Shown piece after piece: positions 52,831 to 63,306 of a stretch of 64,000 nucleotides of DNA. Origin of the DNA: Thermococcus sibiricus MM 739 (GTDB lineage Archaea > Methanobacteriota_B > Thermococci > Thermococcales > Thermococcaceae); assembly GCF_000022545.1 (NCBI RefSeq), contig NC_012883.1:1666276-1730275 (forward strand), read 5' to 3'. The notes below the pieces were generated by a model. The model ran no database searches. It had not been told where the DNA came from and saw only the letters and a program-made list of their open reading frames with translations. Positions within the stretch are counted from its first letter, which is position 1. Every line of letters starts with the position of its first letter. A program made the translations under genes and the position numbers.

Positions 52831-53099
52831 CTCACCCACCATCCTGTGCCTTCTTCCTCACTCTCGTACCTTTCAGTTCTCTTTATTGTGAATATGAAGA
52901 CCGCAGCGCTCAGTGCAGCACCTATTGCTGCTTCCACCATTGCCACATCCGGTGCTTGAAGGAAAAAGAACGCTATTGATGCAAATAAACTTACGGCGGC
53001 CATTCCAACTACTGCCGCTAAAAGATCCCCCCATTCAACTGCGAATATTGCAGAGATTATCATGAGAGCAGCTATGAAAATCGCAACCCAGTCACTCAT
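52824..53099 (-). CDS. mbxD: MBS/Mbx subunit D: DUF4040/MrpA C-terminal-like
   Basis: 91 residues, three membrane helices, with FFLQAPDVAMVEAAIGAALSAAVF carrying the conserved Asp and Glu of this domain. It corresponds to a piece of MrpA separated as a small gene. Confidence 0.92.
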   Translation of the reverse strand: MSDWVAIFIAALMIISAIFAVEWGDLLAAVVGMAAVSLFASIAFFFLQAPDVAMVEAAIGAALSAAVFIFTIKRTERYESEEEGTGWWVRW

Positions 53100-53505
53100 T
53101 CATCTCAACCCCCAGCGAAGGTTCTTTTAACTTCTCTTTTATCTCCTCGACTCGCTCCAGAGAACTCTCTACCTCTTTGTATCTATCCACGATGCTGCCC
53201 TCCCATAAGGGCACTCCGCTCTTGTAAGCAGCCCTAATTAGTGCATGTGCCGCTATTGGATTTGTGAGGAGCAGGAACACAGCAATTATCAATGTCTTTG
53301 GAATCCAAGAGTAGCTTCCCACCTCTCCAATGGCCCATATCCCTACACCTATGATTACACCCAAGGAACCCAGGGTTGCACTTTTTGTTGCGGTTTGCAT
53401 TCTGTTATACACATCTGGCATTCTAATCAAGCCCAATGAAGATACCACGTAGAAGAAAGTTCCAAAAAGTACAAGGACCTGACCGATTATCGACGCAATG
53501 CTCAT
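53092..53505 (-). CDS. mbxC: MBS/Mbx subunit C: MrpG-like
   Basis: 137 residues, three membrane helices and a charged C-terminal helix. 'GLIRMPDVYNRMQTATKSATLG' is the MrpG signature. Confidence 0.94.
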   Translation of the reverse strand: MSIASIIGQVLVLFGTFFYVVSSLGLIRMPDVYNRMQTATKSATLGSLGVIIGVGIWAIGEVGSYSWIPKTLIIAVFLLLTNPIAAHALIRAAYKSGVPLWEGSIVDRYKEVESSLERVEEIKEKLKEPSLGVEMNE

Positions 53506-53750
53506 AAGCCTCCCTCCATGTATCTGGCAAAAGCTATAACCCCAACAAAAGCAAGCACAGCATAAACCAAGGCTACATCAAGGAATATTGCTCTCCTGTA
53601 GTGGAGGGCAAACAGTACCATCAGGCCAGTGGTTAGGGTCGTCATTATATCTACTGCCACAATTCTATCTGCTGTAGTTGGGCCCCTGAAGAACCTGTAC
53701 ATGCTCAAAATAACAGCAACGGCGATCAGGAATAAATAGATTTCTATCAT
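53502..53750 (-). CDS. mbxB: MBS/Mbx subunit B: MrpF-like
   Basis: 82 residues, three membrane helices. RGPTTADRIVAVDIMTTLT is the MrpF signature. It overlaps subunits A and C by four bases. Confidence 0.95.
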   Translation of the reverse strand: MIEIYLFLIAVAVILSMYRFFRGPTTADRIVAVDIMTTLTTGLMVLFALHYRRAIFLDVALVYAVLAFVGVIAFARYMEGGL

Positions 53751-54253
53751 TCGAAGATCACCTTTAAGAATTTTTCAAATGGTTTAGTTATGTGCTCAGA
53801 CGCACCTTCTATACTTTTATCCTTCACATCGATCCAGTGGATAAAATAGTGATCTCCTTTGACATCAAGAGTTATTGTTCCTGGTGTTAGAGTGATAGAA
53901 TTAGCAAGGGCCAATTTTCCGGTGTTGTTCGTTAGTATGGTTTTACACTCCACAATTCCAGGGTTTATAGGCCTTTTTGGATGTAAAACACGATAAGCAA
54001 CATCCAAGTTGGCCATTATCATTGCCCAAAGGAAGTATGGGATATATGCTATAGCATACGCCATCCTCTTGGGGTTAAGATTTTCCAACCCCCTCTCTGT
54101 AAAAACCTCGTAGGTCAAAGCTCCGATTATCAATGAAAATACTGCCCCAATTGTAATTTCTTGAGAATCAAAGCTGCTTGTCAGAAACATCCAAATAATA
54201 AACAGGATTAAAACCGTGTATAGATAGCGGCTTACTTTGCTTGCTTCTCCCAT
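53747..54253 (-). CDS. mbxA: MBS/Mbx subunit A: MrpE-like
   Basis: 168 residues. N-terminal membrane helices, then the MrpE domain with RPINPGIVECKTILTNNTGKL in part and 'ANSITLTPGTITLDVKGDHYFIHWIDV'. It is the first gene of the operon, about 54 bases from the estimated transcription start, behind the SurR-type site. Confidence 0.94.
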   Translation of the reverse strand: MGEASKVSRYLYTVLILFIIWMFLTSSFDSQEITIGAVFSLIIGALTYEVFTERGLENLNPKRMAYAIAYIPYFLWAMIMANLDVAYRVLHPKRPINPGIVECKTILTNNTGKLALANSITLTPGTITLDVKGDHYFIHWIDVKDKSIEGASEHITKPFEKFLKVIFE

Positions 54254-54327
54254 TTAACAACCCTCCATAAACAAAGGTTGAAAGTTTTTACACCCAATAT
54301 TTCTAACCTTTTATTGAAATATATACA

Positions 54328-54371
54328 TTTATAAATCTTCCTACAGACTAAAAGGTTAAAAACTAATGGTT
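54328..54371 (-). promoter_or_regulatory. mbx promoter: TATA box plus extended SurR-type site
   Basis: On the + strand 54355-54371 reads GTT-AAA-AAC-TAATG-GTT, an exact match to the extended SurR consensus GTTn3AACn5GTT described in Pyrococcus furiosus. On the minus strand, TATA box ATTTATAAA (54328-54336) lies 18 bases downstream of it, giving transcription from about 54307. SurR is a redox-sensing regulator of hydrogen and sulfur metabolism, and mbx is among its described targets. The rest of 54254-54540 shows nothing else. Confidence 0.75.
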
Positions 54372-54540
54372 AAAAGATAAAATAAGCCCTTATTTTAAAG
54401 CTAAGTACTTCACTTTTGTGATATACCAAGCAGAAAACTTAGAAAAATGCACAAAAATCACAGATGTTTAAGTCCCCTCATATTACATGGTTTACATGAT
54501 ATAACGTGTTCAAGATAAATTTAAGAAGAATTGAAAAACA

Positions 54541-55041
54541 TCAGTAAATTGAAATCCTTTTAACTCCTTCAAGTTTGGAGAGTTCATTTATCAATTCTCC
54601 AGGAATGGGCTTTTCTGTGATTATTGTAAGTGTGGCCTCAGGATATAGTTCGGGATCTTCGGCAACCACCTGAATAATGTTGATACCCCTATCAGCAATC
54701 TTAGATGCAACTTTTGCAAGGATTCCTATGGCCCTTGGTTCGGGTTCAATCTCTATTACTCCATATCCAACGTGTCTCCCAACAAACTTCATGTGAACTG
54801 TAGGTTCTAGGTTGACGTAAATCTCCTTAAGCTCTGGAATTTTAAGGATCATAGTTACTGTTTCCTTAACCACCCTTCTATCCACGTCAAGAGCCTTTGC
54901 TATTTTTGTGTAAGGGACCTCTATTTCTCCACATTTGATCTTCATATCATCTGAAACCTTCAGTCCATGCTTTAAGAGGAGTTTCGCTATCTGCTTTCTA
55001 ACAGGGTACTCATCAAAGTAATGTTCAAGTTTTCCCCACAT
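54541..55041 (-). CDS. ACT-domain regulator of amino-acid metabolism (predicted)
   Basis: About 166 residues from ATG 55041 after GAGGTGA. The N-terminal 85 residues look like a winged-helix domain (KQIAKLLLKHGLKVS, VPYTKIAKALDVDRRVVKETV). The C-terminal ACT domain has GYGVIEIEPEPRAIGILAKV, DRGINIIQVVAEDPE and 'PEATLTIITEKPIPG'. These small archaeal regulators probably sense amino acids. The target is unknown. Confidence 0.82.
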   Translation of the reverse strand: MWGKLEHYFDEYPVRKQIAKLLLKHGLKVSDDMKIKCGEIEVPYTKIAKALDVDRRVVKETVTMILKIPELKEIYVNLEPTVHMKFVGRHVGYGVIEIEPEPRAIGILAKVASKIADRGINIIQVVAEDPELYPEATLTIITEKPIPGELINELSKLEGVKRISIY

Positions 55042-55154
55042 TACCTTCACCTCTGTCCATAATAGTCCATCACTACACCTTTTGTTACAAAAGTATTAAA
55101 ATGTTTCCATGCAGTACTGTGCTCACTTAACCGATTTATAAATATTCCTAAAAG

Positions 55155-55163
55155 ATTTTTAAA
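55155..55163 (+). promoter_or_regulatory. TATA box of a probably leaderless transcript
   Basis: TTTTTAAAG centred about 26 bases before ATG 55185. No ribosome binding site precedes the ATG (AACGAAACAC), so transcription probably starts at or next to the start codon. Confidence 0.5.
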
Positions 55164-55184
55164 GAAACTATTTTAACGAAACAC

Positions 55185-56444
55185 ATGATAAAAATAAAAC
55201 CTCCAAATTCATATTTTGAAGAAGACGGGGGCAATATAAGGATAGTCTGGAGAAACACTTTATATGCTGATTTTGAGAAAAATCTTCTTGAGAAGGCTAT
55301 AAAAAGAAAGTTCAAGATTAAAGCAGAGTTAAAAGTTGAAGATGGATATCTTAGAATAAACCATGAGAATAAAGAGCTGGGGAATTTTGTAATCTTTTTA
55401 ATTCAAAATTATTTGAGGGAATTCTTAAGAAACAAATATACAAAAAGAAGAGTTCTTTATATCCATGAAGGGATGAACATCCCGCTTTTAGGATATAATG
55501 CATTTGGATTGATAGATCGAGGGACAAACTTAATTCAGGTTAGAGGCTCTACAGGATGTAATGTTTCGTGTATTTTCTGTTCTGTAGATGAAGGACCATA
55601 TTCAAGAACTAGAATTCTTGACTACGTTGTGGATGTGGATTATTTATTAAAATGGTTCAATGAAGTTGCCCAGTTTAAAGGAAAAAGACTTGAAGCTCAT
55701 TTGGATGGGCAAGGGGAGCCTTTAGTTTACCCATTTATTGTGGAGCTGGTTCAGGGGCTTAGGGAAAACCCAAACGTCAGCGTAATTTCAATGCAGAGCA
55801 ATGGGGCATTGCTAAACGATAAACTCATTGAGGAGTTAGCTGAAGCAGGACTAGACAGGGTAAATCTCTCCATTCACTCTTTCGACCCAGAAAAAGCAAA
55901 AATGCTGATGGGGATGAAGGATTACGACCTCAATCATGTCTTGGAAATGGCCGAGGCCTTGATAAATGCTGGGATTGATGTCCTTTTTGCTCCAGTGATT
56001 ATCTTTGGGATAAATGACATGGAAGCTGAATCTTTTATTGAATTTGCAAGAAAAATTGGAGCAGGGAAGAGATGGCCCGCTTTAGGATTTCAGAACTACG
56101 TGCCCTACAAATTCGGAAGACATCCATCTGTGAAGTTTTTATCTTTCAAAAAGTTCTACAATTGGCTTAGAGAACTTGAAGAAAAAACTGATATGAGGCC
56201 TTTAGTTCTAAAACCAGAACACTTTGGGATGCATAAAAGAAGGTTCATCCCATTAGAGTTCCATGTCGGAGAGGTTGTTAAGGTTAAAATAATCCTTCCT
56301 GGTAGAATTGAGGGGGAGATGTTAGCCGTCGCAAGAAATCGGCTTATAGAAGTTATAAACACCAATGCAAAAGTTGGTGATGAGATTAAAGTAAAAATAG
56401 TAAGGACAAGACATGGAATCTACATTGGCACTCCAATTAAATAA
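55185..56444 (+). CDS. Radical SAM protein with C-terminal TRAM-like domain
   Basis: 419 residues. The radical SAM motif CNVSCIFC is at about residue 127, followed by EAHLDGQGEPLVYP and 'NLSIHSFDPEKAKMLMG', the barrel pattern of COG2100-type enzymes. The last 60 residues (GEVVKVKIILPGRIEGEMLA...VGDEIKVKIVRTRHG) look like a TRAM RNA-binding domain. This suggests action on tRNA or rRNA, though the reaction is unknown. The first 100 residues are unassigned. Its stop overlaps the convergent wecB end by eight bases. Confidence 0.85.
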   Translation: MIKIKPPNSYFEEDGGNIRIVWRNTLYADFEKNLLEKAIKRKFKIKAELKVEDGYLRINHENKELGNFVIFLIQNYLREFLRNKYTKRRVLYIHEGMNIPLLGYNAFGLIDRGTNLIQVRGSTGCNVSCIFCSVDEGPYSRTRILDYVVDVDYLLKWFNEVAQFKGKRLEAHLDGQGEPLVYPFIVELVQGLRENPNVSVISMQSNGALLNDKLIEELAEAGLDRVNLSIHSFDPEKAKMLMGMKDYDLNHVLEMAEALINAGIDVLFAPVIIFGINDMEAESFIEFARKIGAGKRWPALGFQNYVPYKFGRHPSVKFLSFKKFYNWLRELEEKTDMRPLVLKPEHFGMHKRRFIPLEFHVGEVVKVKIILPGRIEGEMLAVARNRLIEVINTNAKVGDEIKVKIVRTRHGIYIGTPIK

Positions 56445-57570
56445 ACCTAGAACTCTTTACTCTGAGCTCTCCTTTTTCGTAAAGACTCAAAAGTATATCT
56501 ACCATTCTCTCTCCTGACCTTCCATCCCCAAAGGGGTTTTCAGCATTTGCCATCCTGCTATAGAATTCTTCATCGTTCAAGAGTCTCTCAACATAGTGGA
56601 TTACTCTTTCTTTCTCAAGGCCTACTAAAACGTTTCCTCCTGCTTTTATGGTTTCGGGCCTTTCAGTGTTGTAGCGAAGTGTAAGACATGGCACACTAAG
56701 TATTATGCTCTCCTCTTGGATTCCCCCTGAATCTGTCAAAACAATTTTCGCGTTCTTTTGAAGCTTTAAAAAGTCAAGATAACCGAGAGGTTTTGTGAGA
56801 ATCACGTGGTCTTTTGCTTTCAGCCTTTCCCATAGGCCCAAATCTTTTAATCTTTTTTCCGTTCTTGGATGTACCGGATAAACCACCGGTATTGGCAGGG
56901 ATTCTATTATCTCCACAAGTTTTTTGAGATTTTCTGCACTATCTGTGTTTTCAGCCCTATGGGCCGTTAAAACAGCATATTCTTTTGGCTTTAATCCAAA
57001 TTTTTCCAAGATTTTACTCTTCCTTTCAGCGATCTCTGAGTTCTGAAAAACCGCATCAACTATTGTATTTCCCACAACGTAAACCCCTTCAATAATACCT
57101 TCCCTTTCAAGATTTTTCCTGGCCTCTTCTGTAGGGGCAAAAAGAACTTCACTTGCATGATCCGCCAAAATCCTATTTATCTCCTCAGGCATAGTCCTAT
57201 CAAAACTCCTCAGGCCAGCCTCAACGTGAGCTACTGGGATCTTGAGCTTCACACTCGCTAAAGCTCCGGCCAGAACAGTGTTAGTGTCCCCTTGAACCAG
57301 GGTAACATCAGGATCTTCTTTCATCAGAACCTCCTCTATTTTTATCATTGCTATTCCCGTTTGATATGCCTGAGTCCCTGAGCCAACTTCAAGATGATAA
57401 TTTATCCCGCGAAGTTCAAGCTCCTCCAAAAAGACCTTGCTCATCTCATAATCATAATGCTGGCCCGTATGAATGAGCAGAGGTTTTAACCCCCTCTTTT
57501 CAAATGCCCTGATTACAGGAACCAATTTTATTATTTCTGGCCTAGTGCCAAAGATAAAGGCTGGCTTCAA
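56437..57570 (-). CDS. wecB: UDP-N-acetylglucosamine 2-epimerase (non-hydrolysing)
   Basis: 377 residues of the WecB/MnaA family: FIFGTRPEIIKLVPVIRAF, 'LIHTGQHYDYEMSKVF', VQGDTNTVLAGALAS, HVEAGLRSFDRTMPEEINR and 'VLTDSGGIQEESIILSVPCL'. It converts UDP-GlcNAc to UDP-ManNAc, which the dehydrogenase encoded next to it oxidises. The product feeds glycoprotein or surface polysaccharide synthesis. It overlaps wecC by four bases. Confidence 0.96.
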   Translation of the reverse strand: MKPAFIFGTRPEIIKLVPVIRAFEKRGLKPLLIHTGQHYDYEMSKVFLEELELRGINYHLEVGSGTQAYQTGIAMIKIEEVLMKEDPDVTLVQGDTNTVLAGALASVKLKIPVAHVEAGLRSFDRTMPEEINRILADHASEVLFAPTEEARKNLEREGIIEGVYVVGNTIVDAVFQNSEIAERKSKILEKFGLKPKEYAVLTAHRAENTDSAENLKKLVEIIESLPIPVVYPVHPRTEKRLKDLGLWERLKAKDHVILTKPLGYLDFLKLQKNAKIVLTDSGGIQEESIILSVPCLTLRYNTERPETIKAGGNVLVGLEKERVIHYVERLLNDEEFYSRMANAENPFGDGRSGERMVDILLSLYEKGELRVKSSRFI

Positions 57571-58853
57571 TACTCGCCCCTCCCAAGGCCCTTAAATACA
57601 AATCCCTTCGGTGGGGTTTTTACTATGTATCTACCATCTATTAATATTTTGTTTCTCATTAAACTTCCAATTTTCTCCCAATCCAGATTCTTGAATTGTG
57701 AGTGATCGGTTGCTATTACCGCCGCATCTGCCCCTTTTAAAGCCTCTTCGAGAGTCTCATGAGTTCCTTTTACATATGGATCATAGCTCCTTACTTCCTT
57801 TACATCTTCCTTAATACCCTCAACAAAAGCCAATGCTGGAGAATTCCTTATATCATCCGAGTCGCCTTTGTATGCCAGGCCAAGAACTACAACAATGGCC
57901 TCCTCAGGAGGAATATTAATCATCTTCAAAGCATTCATAAGAAGATCCTTGGCAAAGAGAGGCATGTCTTCATTTATTTCTCTGGCTTTCTGAATTAATC
58001 CAAAGTCTTCTTTAGCAGAACTAAGCAATAAATACGGATCCTTTGGTAAACAGTGCCCCCCAACACCTATTCCGGGAGTGTGGATCTTTACCCTTGGATG
58101 AGTGTTAGCAAGCTCTATCGCTTCGAAGATATTAACACCATATTGATGGGCCAGGAGGGCAAATTCATTCGCCAACGCTATGTTTACATCTCTAAAAGTA
58201 TTCTCCATCAATTTTACCATTTCACTAGTGGTAGAATTTGTTCTGAATATCTGGCCTTTTGCAAATGACCTATACAAAATTTCGGCCAATTCTGCACTTT
58301 CTTCAGTAACTCCACCAATTATTCTTGAATTATAAACAAGTTCTTTAAATATCCTTCCAGGCATTACTCTTTCAGGGGCGTGCACCATGTAGAAGTCCAC
58401 TCCTGCCTTAAAACCCCTTATCTCCTCTATTAGACGACCCATCTTCAGGGTTGTCATGGGTGGGATAGTGCTCTCAATTACCACAAGAGAGCCCTTCTTC
58501 ATTGTTTCAGCAACTGTTCTTACGGCCTCTTCCAAATAGGTTAAATCTGGAGTTTTATCATCTCTTAAAGGCGTTTGAACACATATCAAATAGACATCTT
58601 TACCTCTTATATCGTCTTTGTTGGAAGTGGCCTTTAATCTACCTCTATCTATAGCCTTATGCAACAGATCGTCTATCTCTGGCTCAATTATATGAGAATT
58701 GCCAGAGTTCAACTTTTCAACAACTTCCTTCCTTATTTCATAACCTATAACATTGAAACCAGCATTTGCGAACATTATAGCTGTCGGAAGGCCTATATAA
58801 CCTAAACCAATTACTGCAATCTCTGCACTCTTATTGATTATCCGGTCTTTCAT
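57567..58853 (-). CDS. wecC: UDP-N-acetyl-D-mannosamine dehydrogenase-type nucleotide-sugar dehydrogenase
   Basis: 428 residues from ATG 58853 after GGGTGGA. NAD site AVIGLGYIGLPTAIMFANAG, 'PERVMPGRIFKELVYNSRIIGG', MENTFRDVNIALANEFA and the catalytic Cys in HTPGIGVGGHCLPKDPYLL, then LGLAYKGDSDDIRNSPAL. With WecB it makes UDP-ManNAcA. It is the first gene of the pair. Confidence 0.95.
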   Translation of the reverse strand: MKDRIINKSAEIAVIGLGYIGLPTAIMFANAGFNVIGYEIRKEVVEKLNSGNSHIIEPEIDDLLHKAIDRGRLKATSNKDDIRGKDVYLICVQTPLRDDKTPDLTYLEEAVRTVAETMKKGSLVVIESTIPPMTTLKMGRLIEEIRGFKAGVDFYMVHAPERVMPGRIFKELVYNSRIIGGVTEESAELAEILYRSFAKGQIFRTNSTTSEMVKLMENTFRDVNIALANEFALLAHQYGVNIFEAIELANTHPRVKIHTPGIGVGGHCLPKDPYLLLSSAKEDFGLIQKAREINEDMPLFAKDLLMNALKMINIPPEEAIVVVLGLAYKGDSDDIRNSPALAFVEGIKEDVKEVRSYDPYVKGTHETLEEALKGADAAVIATDHSQFKNLDWEKIGSLMRNKILIDGRYIVKTPPKGFVFKGLGRGEY

Positions 58854-58878
58854 CTTTTCCACCCAAGTAAAAGAGATT

Positions 58879-58901
58879 AAAAACCTAAATTTAAGGTTTT
58901 T
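58879..58901. repeat. Inverted repeat in the wecC promoter region
   Basis: AAAAACCT (58879-58886) and AGGTTTTT (58894-58901) flank seven AT bases. It lies upstream of the wecC ribosome binding site and covers the minus-strand TATA-like AGGTTTTTAATC. It may be an operator; AT-rich content lowers confidence. The rest of 58902-59150 holds only the divergent promoter, with a TATA-like CCTTTTAATGG at about 59110-59120. Confidence 0.35.
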
Positions 58902-59151
58902 CCACGAAATAGTGTCGATCCAGAAACCAAGAAGATTTCTCAAGAAATTTTAATTTTCCATGCATTTACCGAAAAAACTGAAGGGTAATGAACAAATAAA
59001 CTTCTACAATCCTGTTTTTCATTGACAGAAATTGTAATAAACATTTATAACCAAAAAAACATCTTCAAAATTTAAGTAATTACAGGCTAAAAAACCGTTT
59101 TACGGAAATCCTTTTAATGGACAAAGCTGTTCATAATAGTGGGTGAAATTC

Positions 59152-60240
59152 GTGAAGATATGGGTTGATATCGTGAATGCACCTCACGCTCATTTTTTCA
59201 AGGGTATAATCAGGGAACTCGAAAAGAGAGGACATGAGGTATTGGTTACCACGAGAGAGTTTGATGGCCTAACTGAAATTCTAGACATGTTAGGGATAGA
59301 TTATTATATTGTTGGAAAACACGGGGGATCAACCCTCGAAGGCAAGCTTATAGCAAGCGTTGAGAGACAACACAAACTTGCTAAACTGATAATTGAGGAA
59401 AAACCCGATATAAGTCTTTATAAAAACTCTCCCGAGGCCCCAAGAGTCGCTTTTGGCCTAGGTATTCCAACAATAGGATTTGCAGACAATGACACGGCAA
59501 CTGCAGTCAACAAACTCATGATGCCATTTACCCAGAGACTTATTTATCCTAAGGCTATAGACGCATATGAACTTATAAAATGCGGGGCTGATGTAAACTC
59601 TCTAAAGCCTTTAAATGGAATACCCGAGCTAGCACATCTATATGGGTTTATTCCAACCAAAAAACCACTAAAAGAGTTGGGACTAACTGCATACAGTTAC
59701 ATAGTCATGAGGACTGAACCAATAAAGGCCAATTATTTCAATGGAGATGCTGAAAAGAGCATCCTTGAAAACATAATACCACTCTTACCAGACGTTCCCA
59801 TTGTCCTCTTCCCAAGAACTGAAACACAAGCAAAACGCTTTGAACATTTTGAAAACGTCATGATCCCTGATCACGTTACTGATAGTTTGTCCCTCCTTTA
59901 TTATGCAAAACTTATGATAGGCGCTGGAGGAACAATGAACAGAGAAGCTTTGGCCCTAGGAACTCCGACCATTTCAACCTACCCCGGCAAGCTTTTGGCA
60001 ATTACAAAATGGCTCATAAACCTTAGGATTAAATTCCACTCAACTGACCCAATAGAAGTATCTGAAAAGGCCTGGGAGCTCATGAGAAAGAACGGAGCCT
60101 TCAGAAAACATGTTAGAAACGTCATTATGGCTATGGAGAATCCAATAGATGTGTTCCTAAAAGAAATCGAGATTTATGAAGAATATGGGACATTCCCAAT
60201 TCAGGAGGTTGTTCTAGAGGAGTTGACAAGCAGAAAGTGA
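59152..60240 (+). CDS. DUF354-family protein (glycosyltransferase/epimerase-like fold)
   Basis: About 362 residues from GTG 59152, five bases after GGGTGA. The protein starts (M)KIWVDIVNAPHAHFFKGII, the standard DUF354 opening. Later motifs are DISLYKNSPEAPRVAFGLG, FADNDTATAVN, VLFPRTETQAKRFE and 'LMIGAGGTMNREALALGTP', which resemble the UDP-binding half of GT-B proteins. The function is unproven. It diverges from wecBC, which suggests a surface-glycan role. Confidence 0.82.
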   Translation: MKIWVDIVNAPHAHFFKGIIRELEKRGHEVLVTTREFDGLTEILDMLGIDYYIVGKHGGSTLEGKLIASVERQHKLAKLIIEEKPDISLYKNSPEAPRVAFGLGIPTIGFADNDTATAVNKLMMPFTQRLIYPKAIDAYELIKCGADVNSLKPLNGIPELAHLYGFIPTKKPLKELGLTAYSYIVMRTEPIKANYFNGDAEKSILENIIPLLPDVPIVLFPRTETQAKRFEHFENVMIPDHVTDSLSLLYYAKLMIGAGGTMNREALALGTPTISTYPGKLLAITKWLINLRIKFHSTDPIEVSEKAWELMRKNGAFRKHVRNVIMAMENPIDVFLKEIEIYEEYGTFPIQEVVLEELTSRK

Positions 60241-60262
60241 GGAATTTAGCCCCTATTTTACC

Positions 60263-60271
60263 CTTTTAAAT
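60263..60271 (+). promoter_or_regulatory. TATA box of the small RNA at 60293
   Basis: CTTTTAAAT, giving a transcription start at about 60293, just before the GC-rich stem at 60301. Confidence 0.5.
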
Positions 60272-60292
60272 CCCCAATTTGTACTTATTTTA

Positions 60293-60366
60293 TCTTCTTC
60301 GGGCGGAAATGTGAGGCTACAATGAACTCTCACGAAACTCCGCCCACAAGAACAGAGTAGTTCACA
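60293..60366 (+). ncRNA. Small structured RNA with the GAGTAGTTCAC motif
   Basis: It lies between the convergent DUF354 and SpoIIM genes. GGGCGGA (60301-60307) pairs with TCCGCCC (60339-60345), enclosing GTGAG/CTCAC (60311-60315 with 60329-60333) with a loop that contains TGAAC (60323-60327). Downstream GAGTAGTTCAC includes GTTCA (60360-60364), complementary to the loop, so a pseudoknot is possible. ACTCT/AGAGT offers an alternative pairing. CACGAAACTCC (60331-60341) is shared with 1043-1053. ACA follows the outer stem, as in H/ACA RNAs, but the internal loop is too small for a guide pocket. Confidence 0.6.
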
Positions 60367-60375
60367 ATCGGGTTT

Positions 60376-60936
60376 TCACCCTATAGAGGCCACAGTAGGA
60401 GTGATATACGCTTCAACAAAAGCTGCTATCAAGAGCATGAGAAGTGCCAATGCAAGCATTCTCATAGATTTTACGAAACCATTCATAAATCGCTCTTTTA
60501 GTGTTCCTCTTCCCCTTACGACCTCAAAGTACCATTCCACTCCTCCAAGACCTGCCACAGCAAAAGCAGGAATTTCCAGAACCCCATGAGGTACTATGGC
60601 TAATAATAAGCGCAAGAAGCTTTCACCCTGAGAATGGAAGTACCCCAAAACTATGCCTACTACAAAGCCATTAAAGAAGAGTATTCCAGCTGGAACTACC
60701 CCAAATAACAGTCCACCAAAAGCTGAGATTATGGCAACCCGAGTATTATTGAAAAATATGAACGTGAATAAACTAAATTTATCAATATTTTCACCTATGG
60801 TCCCACCGAAAAAACTCTTTAAGTTTGAAAACAATGCTTCAGCAGATTCAGGACTAACTCCAGTAAATAGTATACCAAGCAAACAACCAAGCAAAAATAA
60901 ACCTATAAATCCATAAAAAAGGCTAATCCTCTTCAT
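60376..60936 (-). CDS. SpoIIM/DUF95-family membrane protein
   Basis: About 186 residues from ATG 60936, with four or five membrane helices. Family features are FFNNTRVAIISAFGGLLFGVVP, FFNGFVVGIVLGYF and 'AIVPHGVLEIPAFAVAGLGG'. It is related to the sporulation protein SpoIIM only in fold. In archaea the role is unknown, possibly membrane remodelling or lipid transport. It overlaps the upstream LplB-like gene. Confidence 0.88.
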   Translation of the reverse strand: MKRISLFYGFIGLFLLGCLLGILFTGVSPESAEALFSNLKSFFGGTIGENIDKFSLFTFIFFNNTRVAIISAFGGLLFGVVPAGILFFNGFVVGIVLGYFHSQGESFLRLLLAIVPHGVLEIPAFAVAGLGGVEWYFEVVRGRGTLKERFMNGFVKSMRMLALALLMLLIAAFVEAYITPTVASIG

Positions 60937-61213
60937 TTCCATCACTTAAAGCATTTTTAAGGGCCAATTTGAAGTCCTCAACATTTATATAAGGCATCTC
61001 TACGTCAAGCCTCACTGCAAAAAAGTCATCTATTAAATTTTCGAGTTCTTCCAAATTCCTCCCTTTTAAGGTCTCTTCAAGTTCAGCGATAGTTTCTTCA
61101 GGATAAACGAAAAAATCCCCCGTAATCTTAACATCAATGGCCACATTATCTTTCTCCTCAATCTCGAATCGTATAAGACCCTTCTTAGCTTTATGTTCAC
61201 CAATCTTTTTCAT
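60923..61213 (-). CDS. Lipoate-protein ligase C-terminal-subunit-like protein (LplB-like)
   Basis: About 96 residues from ATG 61213; an in-frame TTG at 61228 is an alternative. The pattern KGLIRFEIEEKDNVAIDVKITGDFF, YPEETIAELEETLKGRN and 'LDVEMPYINVEDFKLALKNAL' resembles the accessory domain that archaeal split lipoate ligases need for adenylation. No LplA-like catalytic gene is in the window. The assignment is by pattern and is moderate. Confidence 0.6.
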   Translation of the reverse strand: MKKIGEHKAKKGLIRFEIEEKDNVAIDVKITGDFFVYPEETIAELEETLKGRNLEELENLIDDFFAVRLDVEMPYINVEDFKLALKNALSDGNEED

Positions 61214-61244
61214 GCTACTCACAAACAATTTTTAAAGCGGGTAG

Positions 61245-63218
<1,974 letters not shown>

Positions 63219-63306
63219 GTCTTCTTCTTTTCTATCCATTTTAAGTGTGTGGAGTCCTTTTCCATAAATCTAAAATACACTAAAGCTAAACTATTTTGGT
63301 GATCTT

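Noticed and set aside
44590-54253. Reading the cluster as the hydrogen-evolving Mbh
   Set aside because: MbxL lacks two of the four NiFe cysteines, there are two H-type subunits and the I-type gene of mbh is missing.
60301-60350. Classical H/ACA guide RNA
   Set aside because: The ACA after the stem is suggestive, but the internal loop is too small to act as a pseudouridylation pocket.
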